Of a stretch of DNA of 64,000 bases, positions 21,191-31,064 are shown piece after piece. The notes beneath the pieces are model-generated. The model was not told where the DNA came from. It ran no database searches and was given only the letters and a program-made list of their open reading frames with translations. Made by a program: the position numbers and the translations under genes. Source of the stretch: Tribonema minus (lineage: Eukaryota > Sar > Xanthophyceae > Tribonematales > Tribonemataceae). The stretch is from NCBI GenBank assembly GCA_017506865.1, contig JAFCMP010000009.1, positions 124,001 to 188,000 of the forward strand. Reading direction: 5' to 3'. The stretch's first letter is position 1. Each line of letters begins with the position of its first letter.

Positions 21191-23623
21191 GCAAAGAGAC
21201 GGAGGAGCGAAGGGGTGTGCACAGTGTGGTGGATGCAAAATGCGTGTGGGCGCAGCTGGCGCAGGAGCTGTCCTACTGCCTGTCAGATGCGTTGCCCTGC
21301 TGCTGCGCTGCACCTGCGTCGCTGCTGCGCAGCCTGCCATAAAATGCGCACTGATAGCTGTGATGGAGACATCTCCGCATTTGTGCTCAGCAACAAAGGC
21401 TGCTCAGCATGCGAGTGGTGAATTTTCTCGTATCCCTGGCCAGGATGGCATCAACCAGAGGCATGTGCGACTGACGACAACGGCGAGATGAAGCATTGCG
21501 TGCCTGCCTCGGCGTCAAAGCAAGGAGTGTTCATCTCGCGCCATCAAATTCATCCCAGTTTTATCTTCTGCGCGCACACGGCGAAACATGCACTCTTGCC
21601 AGTTGAACAACATTCCGCCGCCACATACAGCGGCACACTTCGCACACGGCACAGACAGTACGGCAACGGCGTGCAAGTGCCTGGTTCGCTATTTCGAGTT
21701 TTTAGTCCACGAGCAGAGTTTTTGATTTCATGACGCCTGCATCTGCTTTCATCGCGCTGTCACGCCTGCCGCCACCGTTGTCATCTGCGACCGCTCACGC
21801 AACGCACACCGTCACACGCCGCACAACGGGGGTCGAAGCTCGGTGCTGCTGCTCACCCGGCATGAGCACCATGGCGACAGGCGGTCACTACCAATCACAG
21901 CGCGGGAGATGCACACACAATGCGCTGCAGCAACACGATGCGCTCGTGATCATCTCGAAACTCAAGATGCGCTCGGGAAACACGATGTGCTCGAGAAACA
22001 CGATGCACTCGAGAAACACGACGCACTCGAGAATTGTGATGTTTTCGAGAACGACAATGCGCTCGAGAAACGCCATGCGCTCGAGAAACGCGATGCAGCA
22101 CATGCAGCTGCACAAGTGCGCCGGTGCAGTCAACTCGACGCATGCAAGACAACGGATCAAGACGAATGCCGTCCGCTCTGCAGGGCACAGCGACAAGTGT
22201 GCAAACAGGTGAAAATGCACACGCACAGCACGATGTGATCGAGACGGCAGCGACAAGTCATGTGTGGCGGACAGTTGCACATACAGCATGTCATGTGCTC
22301 GAATGCCGGAAAGACAAGCTCGACCGGAGATCGGTCGAGGCGCGCAAACTCAACTGCAATCGTGCCCTCGAATGCAGTGCACATCCCTTGTGTTCAGTGT
22401 CAACAAGGCACACCACCGCTGCTGTTTGGCCACCCCAGAGAGCTAAGCGCGATGCTTCGTATCATCACGCGCACAACACTTTGCGGGTAAGTTTGTGTGA
22501 CCTTCGGTTGGGCCTGCCCCTCGGCCAACCGAAGGTCGGGTCCAGCCAAAGCCTGTTCGCCAGTCGAGCACCACGGCACACGATGGTGTCACGAAACGTA
22601 AAGCAGCAAGCAGAGCGGCGCGATGTCCACAGCTAGCGACATTTGCACCAAGATGTTGCTCAATGCAATCACCCTTGAAAGCGACGTGTTGCCTGAAGAA
22701 CTTACAAGGTACAGGATGATTGAGATGTGCACACGACACGACTGCCCTTCGAGGACGATCGAGTTCGAGGACGACCAAGCGAAGAGAAGCTCGATCGACC
22801 TTCGACTGCCCGAAGGTTGGTCGGTCGGTCGATGCTCATGCAGGTTTGCATATGGCCGCAATTGCACACATTGCAGGCGATTGACGACGGCGACGACAGA
22901 CGCGGTCTGAAAGGGACGAGGCATGAGTGGCTCACATTGCGCAAAATGCATGTCGAGTGCTCGACTGCCCTTAGTGCTGATGCCATTCGTGCCCTCGAAT
23001 GCAGTGGACATGTCTGTGTTTGTGAGGCATCATTTGATAACACGGCACACCGCCGTTGCCGTCTGGCCGCGGCGGAAAGCAAAGGGCGAGGCGTCCGTGT
23101 CATCACGAGCACGATGCTCACGAAGCACACTTCGAGCGACCTCCGGTCGGGCCTGCCCTTCGACCGGCCACAGGCCCCAGCCCAGCCGAAGGATGGTCGG
23201 CAGTCGAGCACCGCAGTACACGATAGCATCACGAAACGCAAATTGGTGCGGAGCGGCGCGGCGTCCACAGTTGGCCACATTGCACACGAAATGCACACGA
23301 AAAACTGTGACATGCAAAGTTTTTTCAAATCAAGCTACATAATGCGTGCGGTACACACGATGAGTCGAGATGCGTACTCGAGATGTTGCACGCGATGTCC
23401 GGTGCACACGATGAATGCTGATGTAGTGCGGCGAGTGCACAAAAACAACACTGGTGACGTCTCACACTTGAACTGACGCAATTGCAGAGCTCATGATTGC
23501 AAGAAGTTGGAGGTGAACACGAAGCGATTGGAGGAGAACACAAAGCGGTTGGCTTGCAGTCTTGGCTCTGTACATTGAGGCATCAGTGCGAGCAACAATC
23601 ATCCCTCTACGTGCCGACTTCGC
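21191..23623. other. Repeat-rich spacer right of the TIR-NLR cluster
   Basis: No gene recognised. Contains an 18-bp tandem array (21961-22094), GC palindromes (22501-22570, 22741-22832, 23128-23206) and further copies of the cluster spacer motifs (22255-22400, 22920-23060, 23075-23290). Short open frames in the array region are products of the repeat unit. Confidence 0.6.
21961..22094. repeat. Degenerate 18-bp tandem array
   Basis: About seven copies of a unit close to CTCGAGAAACACGATGCG, with a XhoI-like CTCGAG palindrome in most units. A weaker relative (GCGCTCGACGAACACAATGC and similar) occurs at about 3480-3550 in the A-B spacer, so the motif belongs to the cluster spacers in general. 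Confidence 0.75.
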
Positions 23624-25776
23624 TCACGCTGCGGGTGGGGGACGCGACATCTGGCTATCGAGCATGAACTGAGCGTACGCAAAAACGACACCCTCGAGTA
23701 CAGATGCGTCGCGTGCCTGCGCAATTGCTTGCCTAATCGTCACCCGAGCAGGCTCGTTGATGGCGTCAAAAGGATCACGGCACAGCACCTCCACTACAGG
23801 TGCGAGTGACGACTCTTGTAGTTTGCTCATCGCCAGCGATACGCTCCTCAGCGCTGACATGTCCAGCATGTGCATTGCCAATGCAGCCATCGCTCGCCTG
23901 ACAGCAGCTCGCGAACCGTTGTAAACAGCCTCAAACGGATCTGATCCCGCATTGAAAAGCAGCGCCGCCATGTCACCGGTGTTTGCAACTGCAAGTGGCG
24001 TCTGCCCGTCCAAGTCAGCAGCCGCCACCTGTGCCCCATGCTGCAGCAGCAGAGGGACCACTTCTTTACAGTTGCATTGGACTGCAAAACTGAGTGGCGT
24101 CTTTCCTAACGCGTCGACAGCCGCCACCTGTTCCTCAGGTAGGTGCTGCAGCAGCTTTGACACCAGTTTTACATGATGGTGTATGACTGCCCACATGAGT
24201 GGCGTCTGCTCAGTCGCGTCAGCGACTGCCATCTGCGCTTGTGTAGGGTTACCCCACTCCGTATAATCGCAGTACTACGTATACGTATAAACACGCTTCT
24301 ACGGCGTATAACTGTCAGGACTTCCACACCGAGCGTATAATGGCAGTTGTGGGCTCGTGTGCGCTGCGAAGGCTCGCTGTTGCTTCAGTACATAAATTTA
24401 CAAGTACAGCAGCCGAAGGCTCATGCCAGCGCAACGGTATCAGCAGCTCAGGCACATGCGACTGGCGAGGAGCAGCAGCAGCAGCAGCAGCAGCAGCCTG
24501 AGCCTGGTGGACTTTATTTCCGAAGTCAGCCCGTGTTGTGTGAGATGCGAGGTATCGACGAGTGCTTCGTTGAGTGCACGTCGGGCAAGAGGTTCTTGTC
24601 CGCTTCCGACCCAAGTCCGAGAGTTTGAGTGTGTCTGTCGGACACCGGCTGTGCTGGACTTCAGGAGATACCAGCAGCAGCAGCAGCAATTTCCGACCCG
24701 CCCACCAATGATTTGGGGGATCCAACACCAGCAGGAGAGTAGCATCAGCTGAAGCAGCAGCACCGGCCGTGCAGCGGGCCGTGCATACTGGAGTAGCTCT
24801 GCAAGGCATGATCGCTCGTGTTGTGACCGCCCCACAGCAGCTTATTTTCAAGCAGGACTTTGCGCTCGTCACCTACAACGCAGGGGTCTCTCTGCACTTG
24901 ACCCGGCACCCTGCTCTCAAGAAGGCGTGGCTGTTGTGGGAGCGCCCAGCCTGCACCAGTGTCTGGTCTGCTGCTCAAGCGCGCCAACAACACTGTCAAA
25001 GTGGCCGCTCAGGGGAGCTGGCTTTGGCTGTTTGAATCCAGCTTGCGACCGACGGCTGGAGGCGTCGCGCAGCAGTAGGTGGCGATCCGCTCTTCAGCAT
25101 CATGGCATCGCTGCCAAACGGAGGTTGCATTTTCCACGGTGTATGCAATGCGTCTGCAGTCACCAAGGATGCCACAAGGCTAAAGGCAGCTCTGTGAAGT
25201 GGACGATGGAGGTCACTGACAACCAAGTTTATTGATGGTCCATCAATATATGATCACTTATAATGCTGGTGCAGAGATGGCCCGTTATATGCTGTTGTAC
25301 GCTTTATACGCCATTATACGCATAGAATTATACGCATATAATTATACAAGCATATAATTGGAAAAGTTATACGCTCTGGGGTAACCCTACGCTTGTGGTA
25401 TCGCAGCAGCAGAGACACATCTACAAGATTGTTCATGACTGCCCACATGAGTGGGGTCCACCCGAGCGAGCCTACAGCTGTCACCTGCGCCTCGGGGTGG
25501 TATTGCAACAGCAGAGGCACTAGTTCTACATGGTTCAAAAGTGCCAACATGAGTGGTGTGTGCCCATTTGAGTTGACAGCCGTCACCTGCGCTTCAGGTA
25601 GATACTGCAGCAGTATAGGGATCACTTCTACACCATTTCTCATCACTGCCGACATGAGTGGCTTCCCCCCCCCCCGCATCAGTCGGGATCAACAGCGCCT
25701 GCAGGTCCGGGGTGGTCTGGAGCAGGTGGCGGATAGACGCCGCATATTCGCTGATCGCCATGGTGGACTCGTTCAT
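23624..25776 (-). pseudogene. Ankyrin-repeat protein gene disrupted by a transposon
   Basis: The 5' part starts at ATG 25776 (or Met at 25761) and reads MAISEYAASIRHLLQ. A run of eleven C (25665-25675) then shifts the frame. Next come two to three ankyrin repeats (GHTPLMLALLNHVELVPLLL; GWTPLMWAVMNN) to about 25398. After the inserted element the frame resumes at 24232 with three more repeats (TEQTPLMWAVIHHHVKLV; GKTPLSFAVQCN; GQTPLAVANTGD) and an Ala-rich helical C-terminus ending at 23624. Ankyrin arrays are protein-binding scaffolds; no other domain is visible. Even with the element removed, the joining repeat would be about four bases short of its neighbours, so precise excision alone would not restore the frame. 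Confidence 0.75.
24245..25389. mobile_element. hAT-like non-autonomous DNA transposon (1145 bp)
   Basis: Terminal inverted repeats: the left end reads TAGGGTTACCCCA then CTCCGTATAA, and the right end in reverse complement reads TAGGGTTACCCCA then GAGCGTATAA, so they differ at three positions. An 8-bp target duplication CGCTTGTG flanks it (24237-24244 and 25390-25397). TIRs starting TAGGG with 8-bp duplications are typical of hAT elements. Subterminal zones are rich in GTATAA/TTATAC. The interior has CAG runs and no transposase-like ORF, so it must depend on a transposase elsewhere. It sits inside an ankyrin exon. Confidence 0.88.
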
Positions 25777-26155
25777 TCCACTCTTGTGTGGTCTTTGCAC
25801 CTGCTGAGATAGTCGATGCGATTGACATCGTGAGCTTCAGTTGTAATCTGCATGTTTGGGTGCAGCCAAGCGCTTGCTGCACTACAAGTTGACAGTGTGA
25901 ACAACAGTTCTTATACTTTTGCTGCCTCTGACTCTGCTGCTGCACCACATTGCATAGCACTACGTCTCAGTCGCATCAGTGCCTGCTGTGCTGTTGTTTT
26001 GCTACTGGTGCATTGCTACTGCTGCGCTGTCTAACATGCCTGATACATGACAGGATGAGTGCAAGGGGTCGTCGCAAGCAGTTGTTATCGCAATCACATG
26101 TGTGTGAGGTGAGTGAGTGCCACATTCTGCCTCGCCGGCATCATCACCTGCTGGC
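25777..26155. other. Gap without recognised gene
   Basis: I see no domain, repeat or RNA gene here. It separates the divergently oriented ankyrin gene (minus) and HNH-like ORF (plus), so promoters of both would be expected in it, but no specific element can be named. Confidence 0.5.
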
Positions 26156-27472
26156 ATGACGAACGCAGTCAATGGTGGTATTATTATCTCAGGTGCTTGC
26201 AAGGTTATGATGGCGAAAGAGAAGTATAAGAGGTTGACGGGCAAGCAATTGAAGGCCAAGAGGGCGTTGGCTCAGAAGATGACAACAGCCGAGCGCTTGA
26301 AGCTCATTGCCAAGTGTAAAAGCACGGCTGCAAAATGCAACGTGCTGGTCGTCGCGGGGTCGTCCACGCCTGCGAGCCTCAAGGACACAATCTTCAACTT
26401 GTACACGTATGCTAACTTCGTAGGAGTGTGGCACGGTCATGTCATTGTAGACTTTTCGAAAGAAGTGAAGTTCACTGCAAAAGAAACAGAGGTGCTGAAG
26501 CTGGAATCATCGTTGAGTGTGACCGCCATAACTCGCCTCGGTGCCAAGGTATGCTTAGCCAGTATTGTATACGAAGAGATTGTGCGACGTGACATCGCAA
26601 TGCCTCCTGAGCCCCCGTGTGCATATGGCTTCATCAACACGGCCAACGTCCGAAAGTGGCGACAGACCCCGGCGGTGCTACATGTCATGAGGGTGATAAT
26701 CAACAGCATGGAGATTAGCTCACAAAAACGAGGCCATGTCTTCAACAAGATGCTCGTCATCATGAAACTCATCGAGTGTATGCGGGACAGTGACGGCAAA
26801 TGCGCTTGCGGGCGTCACAACTGTGATGGTACAATGACATTCAACGGACCAAACGGAATTTCGCCTGATCGCCACAAACAGGCACTCGGTTATGGTGATG
26901 CAGGGCAAATTCTCAAGCTTACGACCAAGAGGCACAACACTCACATCATGGCACGATCCGAACCATATCTTCGCAGTAAGCCCGTCGGATGGCTTACGTC
27001 GCAAGCATCATCTATGACGGGGAATCATCAGACGCGCATGGAGATGCTTCGATCCAAGGCCAGCAAATCGGAGTCCGAGATCGCACAGCTTACAGAGTAT
27101 GACGCCCAAGAGCTGGACGCCAAGTACGATAGATACCAAGACTTCAGACGCATACTGGTGGACAAGAAGACTGCAATGCCTGACTGTTGTGATTGCGGTG
27201 ACCGACTAGATTATGGCAATTTGCAAGGAGTGATGACTCATGCCAACGTGCCGAATCAGGCATCCGCGGATCGCATCAGGAACAGCGAGGGTTACACTGC
27301 TGACAACATCAAAATGGTCTGTGCAAAATGCAACCTCGTAGAGAGAGACTACAGTCGTCGCAGTGACGTCGTCTCCGTCAACACGCCGATCATGGCATTT
27401 GATGAGAACGTAAGGAATGATGCCATTGAACTGCTCAAAAGCATGGCAGTGAAGTGCGTCAGTGATGTGTAA
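26156..27472 (+). CDS. Intron-free ORF with two HNH-like zinc modules
   Basis: ATG at 26156 is chosen because the frame further upstream has only a GTG; a later ATG pair near 26207 is an alternative. The product is about 438 residues. The first module is around CACGRHNC...NGISPDRHKQALGYGD. The second runs from CCDCGD to ADRIRNSEGYTADNIKMVCAKCN. The DRI...GYT..N...VC..CN pattern is characteristic of HNH endonuclease-fold proteins of phages, giant viruses and mobile elements, although the usual first HNH histidine is not obvious in either module. The N-terminal 190 residues are basic at the start and unrecognised. The single exon contrasts with the intron-rich neighbours. TGTAA, the usual algal polyadenylation signal, overlaps the stop codon. 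Function unknown; a nuclease or a degenerate DNA-binding relative is possible. Confidence 0.6.
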   Translation: MTNAVNGGIIISGACKVMMAKEKYKRLTGKQLKAKRALAQKMTTAERLKLIAKCKSTAAKCNVLVVAGSSTPASLKDTIFNLYTYANFVGVWHGHVIVDFSKEVKFTAKETEVLKLESSLSVTAITRLGAKVCLASIVYEEIVRRDIAMPPEPPCAYGFINTANVRKWRQTPAVLHVMRVIINSMEISSQKRGHVFNKMLVIMKLIECMRDSDGKCACGRHNCDGTMTFNGPNGISPDRHKQALGYGDAGQILKLTTKRHNTHIMARSEPYLRSKPVGWLTSQASSMTGNHQTRMEMLRSKASKSESEIAQLTEYDAQELDAKYDRYQDFRRILVDKKTAMPDCCDCGDRLDYGNLQGVMTHANVPNQASADRIRNSEGYTADNIKMVCAKCNLVERDYSRRSDVVSVNTPIMAFDENVRNDAIELLKSMAVKCVSDV

Positions 27473-28417
27473 CCTGGCATCAATAAACATTCTTGACGGC
27501 TTGCAATCATTGACTCGGGCAGTGCTGCGACTGCACTCTCTGCTTGCCATTGCTGCAATGAATTGAGGCACACATTGCTTGAATTATTGAATTGCCAGCC
27601 TTGTGCAAGCCTGTGTTGGAAAATTGAGGTAACACAAGATGTAAGGAGCAGGTGTTGTGGTTCACCATGCTGCTCATTGCCCCACACTTGCCTGTTGCTC
27701 CTGTGCTGCTGCTGCGGCACCGCAGCTGCGCTCGTTCTCACGCTCCTGACAAGCTAGTCTGGGATAGTGCCTGCTTTGTTTCCTGCCTGATCCAATGCTG
27801 CACCTGCTGCTGTTGCTGCTGGCGCTGCTGCTGTCTGTTGCTGCTGCTGCTGCTGCTGCTGGCACTCTGCTGCTGGCGCTGCTGCTGTTGCTGCTGGCGC
27901 TGCTGCTGTCTGTTGCTGCTGCTGCTGCTGGCACTCTGCTGCTGGCGCTGCTGCTGTTTACTGGAGGCTGCTGCCGTTGTTGCTGCTGCCGTTGCTGCTG
28001 CTGCCGTTGCTGCTGCTGCCAACGCTGCTACTGTTTCCTGCTGCTCCAACGCTGCTACTGTTTCCTGCCTGCTCCAACGCTGCACTTGATGCTGCTGTTG
28101 CTGGCGCTGCTACTGTTGCTGCTGCTGCTGCTGACGCTGCTGCTGTTGCTGTTGCTGGCGCTACTATTGCTGGCGCTGCTGCTGGCGCACACTGATGACT
28201 ATGAATGCCGCACTGTCACAACGCTGCATCTACCCCTACTGTGTTCCTCTGGGATGCGGTTCAAAAAGTGCTGCGGGGCATTTGAAAAGCAGTGTACACA
28301 GTGCCTGTTCATTTGCGACCTTTCGTGCGAAACGCCGCAAGGTGACGTTTTTCAGAGTCTGACACAAAGTGACCTTTCACGTTTGCGACATATCGGGTGG
28401 CATTTTTTACTGCTCTG
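27473..28417. other. Non-genic stretch dominated by a CTG/GCT repeat tract
   Basis: No gene beyond the triplet repeat at about 27690-28195. The flanks show nothing specific. The right end is the border of the duplicated Fanzor-like block at 28418. Confidence 0.55.
27690..28195. repeat. CTG/GCT-rich imperfect microsatellite
   Basis: About 500 bases of GCTGCTGCT mixed with GCTGTTGCTGCTGGC-type variants, with internal higher-order duplications (for example CTGCTGCTGGCACTCTGCTG twice). The Leu/Ala/Cys and Gln/Ser open frames on the two strands follow from the repeat and are not treated as genes. Confidence 0.85.
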
Positions 28418-31034
28418 CAGAGGAGAATGCAATGAACATGAGTGGAGGGGGGGGGAGGGGTATCAGCAAGCTATTGGGTGTACTATTCAGTCTGCCCATG
28501 AGGTGTATACAATAGCACAGCGCCATGACAATCGGCGCCCTCACTGATGGCATGCTGATGGCATGCTGGAGTCACAAAGGTGAGGCTACACAGTGTCTGC
28601 ATGCAGTCGACATTGAATTTTCACATGATATCCAGACTGTGTCAGCACGCCATCGAGTCAGATTGCAAATGGGACTTCATGGCGCAAGTATGACATACTA
28701 TCAATACCACAGTGGCAATGTTCATGATCGGCAAGAAAGCTGTTGAATCAATTAATCAACCTATGATTGAGTCAACGGATGCAACAGTTGTGATGCGCGC
28801 CCCTCACCAGGTTGCATCTGCAACTGCAACATACGTTGTAGAACTCCGAGCAGCTGCGCCTAATGCAGCATTTAACATCAAGTCGGGTACAAGTACCTGA
28901 TTGATGAGCATTACACAATGGATGATGACACTTTCTCTTTCAACCAGACATTCCTACGAGCTATCAGTAAGCACAGTGCTTGGCACCTGATAACCCCTCC
29001 GCGGCAGTTTGGTCAGGCCATGGGGGCCTTGGTGCGAGTCGTGGCTGGTGACCAGCAGAAGCTTGAGCTGGTGCCCATCGGTCATGAAGGTCCTGTCCAC
29101 CAGCCACGGGCCAGGATGCGGTACCCTGGTTGGCCGGCGCGCTCAATCGCCCGCATCACACCGCGCTCGCTCCGCGCATAGTGGTTGGTGCGCTGCCGCA
29201 TGGTGGTGATGTTGGCTGCCTTCGCCCATGGCTGCATGAACTTAGCATACCACCAGGGGCCCCGGCCGGCCATCCGCGCAGCAAGACCTGGAAACAGCTC
29301 GCCCATGCCGCTGCATATCAGAGGGGCAGCGCATGACACAGCGACAACAAAAGCACATCATGGTGAGACACTGTCACCAATGTCACGCTGCGATGCGATG
29401 GATGCATACTGAAAGTATGCAAGCATGGAACCAACCAACCGGTTTGAGCATATGACAATCTCAACCATCACAGTTGCCTGTGACTGCCAGGTTTCAGCGT
29501 ATGATGCTGACTCAGACAGCCGCTCAGTGATCACCATATCACACGTATTAGAGTGATGAGACCATGATTGTCACACCAAAAGTTGACAGAGTGACAGGTC
29601 AAGCGCGCTGATAGGACATCTGCAGTGTGCTACTACCAGCAGCTAAGCTAATAGGACATCTGTATGTAGTGTGCTACTACAGTACTAGTAGGCTAAGCGT
29701 GCTCATCCTGTCGACAGGCACTACGCAGCGGGGCTATGCCTGCAGCCCTAGAGCACCCATATGCACGCGTACGCCGTGCCCCTGTCAACTTTGGTCAGTG
29801 AACTTCAAGCAACTTGAAGGGCGAAGGACCTGATAACAACAGCTATGAGACAGATGCGGCATCGTGTTGGCAACTCACGTGCGGTCGATGCGGATGAATG
29901 CCGGCTGGGGCTTGAAGCGGGGGAGGGGAGCAGTGAGCTTTGGAGGGACCGGCAGCAGGCCCCACACAGCGTCCCTGTTCTCGCGGCGCGCTGCGGCATC
30001 ATCAGGAAACTGCTCGAAAAGCCCCGACATCAGATCCTGGTAGTCTGTGCGGTCGGTCTCCACATAGAGCTGCTGCAGCTGTGCCAAAAGCCGGCGCTTG
30101 CTAGCGTCGCTGTCGCCGTCGGGCACGTGGCGCACTGTCTTGCAGATGTCCAGGATCTTGAGGTAATCGGCGCCCTCCTGCACGTCTCCGTCATCGTCCA
30201 GCTCTGCGCCCCTGAAGCCCAGCTGGTTGAGGCGTGCCTGCAGCTCCCCGTGCAAGTCGTTGCCGGCATAGGTGGTCACCAGCTCAGCCAAGTCATGTAC
30301 AGCCCTGGGAGCATCACGTGCAATCAATTTGGCAAGTGGAAGTCCGTAAGTTAGGTGGCAAACAAGCACTGTCGCTCTGACTGTACTTGCAGGCCACATC
30401 CAAGCCTGGCTAGAAGGCCAAGTCAAGAACATCCAGACTGCGGGTTGATTATTCTGAGCAGGCCATCACACATCAACTTTCTTGCATGTAGGGACAGAAT
30501 AAGGCGCATACATGCAGCGTGTGGCTGAACCAACGAGTAAGGTTGAAGTTGTCCACTGCCACTTGCGCTCAATGGCCAAAAAAGCTGCCTGCTGCCATTT
30601 CCACCTCTGCCGAGCAGGGCTGGCGCAAGTGTGATTGCAGCCTGCACCCAGCCCTCTGTGCAGGTTACATCACGCCGAACATAGTGCACCACAAAAACAG
30701 CAGAAATGTGAGCCGTTGAGACACCCGCATCACTTGCACAAATGCCTTGGTGCTGATGAGAGGATGCGAGCCGTTCCAGAAACTGCTTACAAATGTATGC
30801 ACAGTGTACCTTGTGAATACAGGCATTTAACTAGGCATTTGCCGCCCACCTGGTGAACAAGCGCACAGTCATGTCGACTTGGGTATCAGGGTCATCATCG
30901 TCGTTCATGATATGCGCCCGCAGGGCTTTGAACAGGGCCCAGTGCGTGATGGCCAGGCGCCGCCGCTGGAAGTGCACCTGTATGTACGTGCTGGCAACCG
31001 TTGCCATGTCCTTGGCCACATAGAGGAAGACCTC
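28418..31034. repeat. Duplicated block, copy 1 (2617 bp)
   Basis: Nearly identical to 57334-59398. Shared borders are CAGAGGAGAATGCAATG on the left and TAGAGGAAGACCTC on the right. Copy 1 has 552 bases (about 28698-29249) that copy 2 lacks; other differences are scattered substitutions and tiny indels. It carries the middle exons of a Fanzor-like gene. Confidence 0.9.
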
Positions 31035-31055
31035 GCAGTACTCCGCAGCAATATT
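28987..31055 (-). pseudogene. Fanzor/TnpB-like gene, decayed copy 1 (middle exons only)
   Basis: Three exons join in phase on the minus strand: about 31055-30850 (KDMATVASTYIQVHFQRR), 30304-29879 (AVHDLAELVTTYAG ... PLPRFKPQPAFIRIDRT) and 29310-28987 (GMGELFPGL ... TDGHQLKLLLVT ... LPRRGYQ). The last exon has one base too few between RILARGW and the TDG segment. An IRIDRT-type strand, a TDG-containing strand and then, in copy 2, a GVDPG RuvC-I motif is the order I know from eukaryotic TnpB relatives (Fanzors), which are RNA-guided nucleases. Copy 1 lacks both the N-terminus and the RuvC exons, so it cannot encode an active nuclease. The family call rests on motif order, not on a search. Confidence 0.45.
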
Positions 31056-31064
31056 GTGTCCTCA

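Noticed and set aside
24245-24257. TAGGGTTACCCCA taken as telomere-like repeat (TTTAGGG)
   Set aside because: Only one partial match at each end, in inverted orientation with a flanking 8-bp target duplication; it is a transposon terminal repeat.
26055-26191. Upstream exon (MSARGRRKQLL...) with a GTGAGT donor for the HNH-like gene
   Set aside because: Splicing to the TCTCAG acceptor at about 26191 gives the wrong phase and an immediate stop.
27652-28547. Leu/Ala/Cys-rich open frame over the CTG tract as a membrane protein
   Set aside because: All six frames are open through the triplet repeat, and there is no unique sequence supporting a gene.
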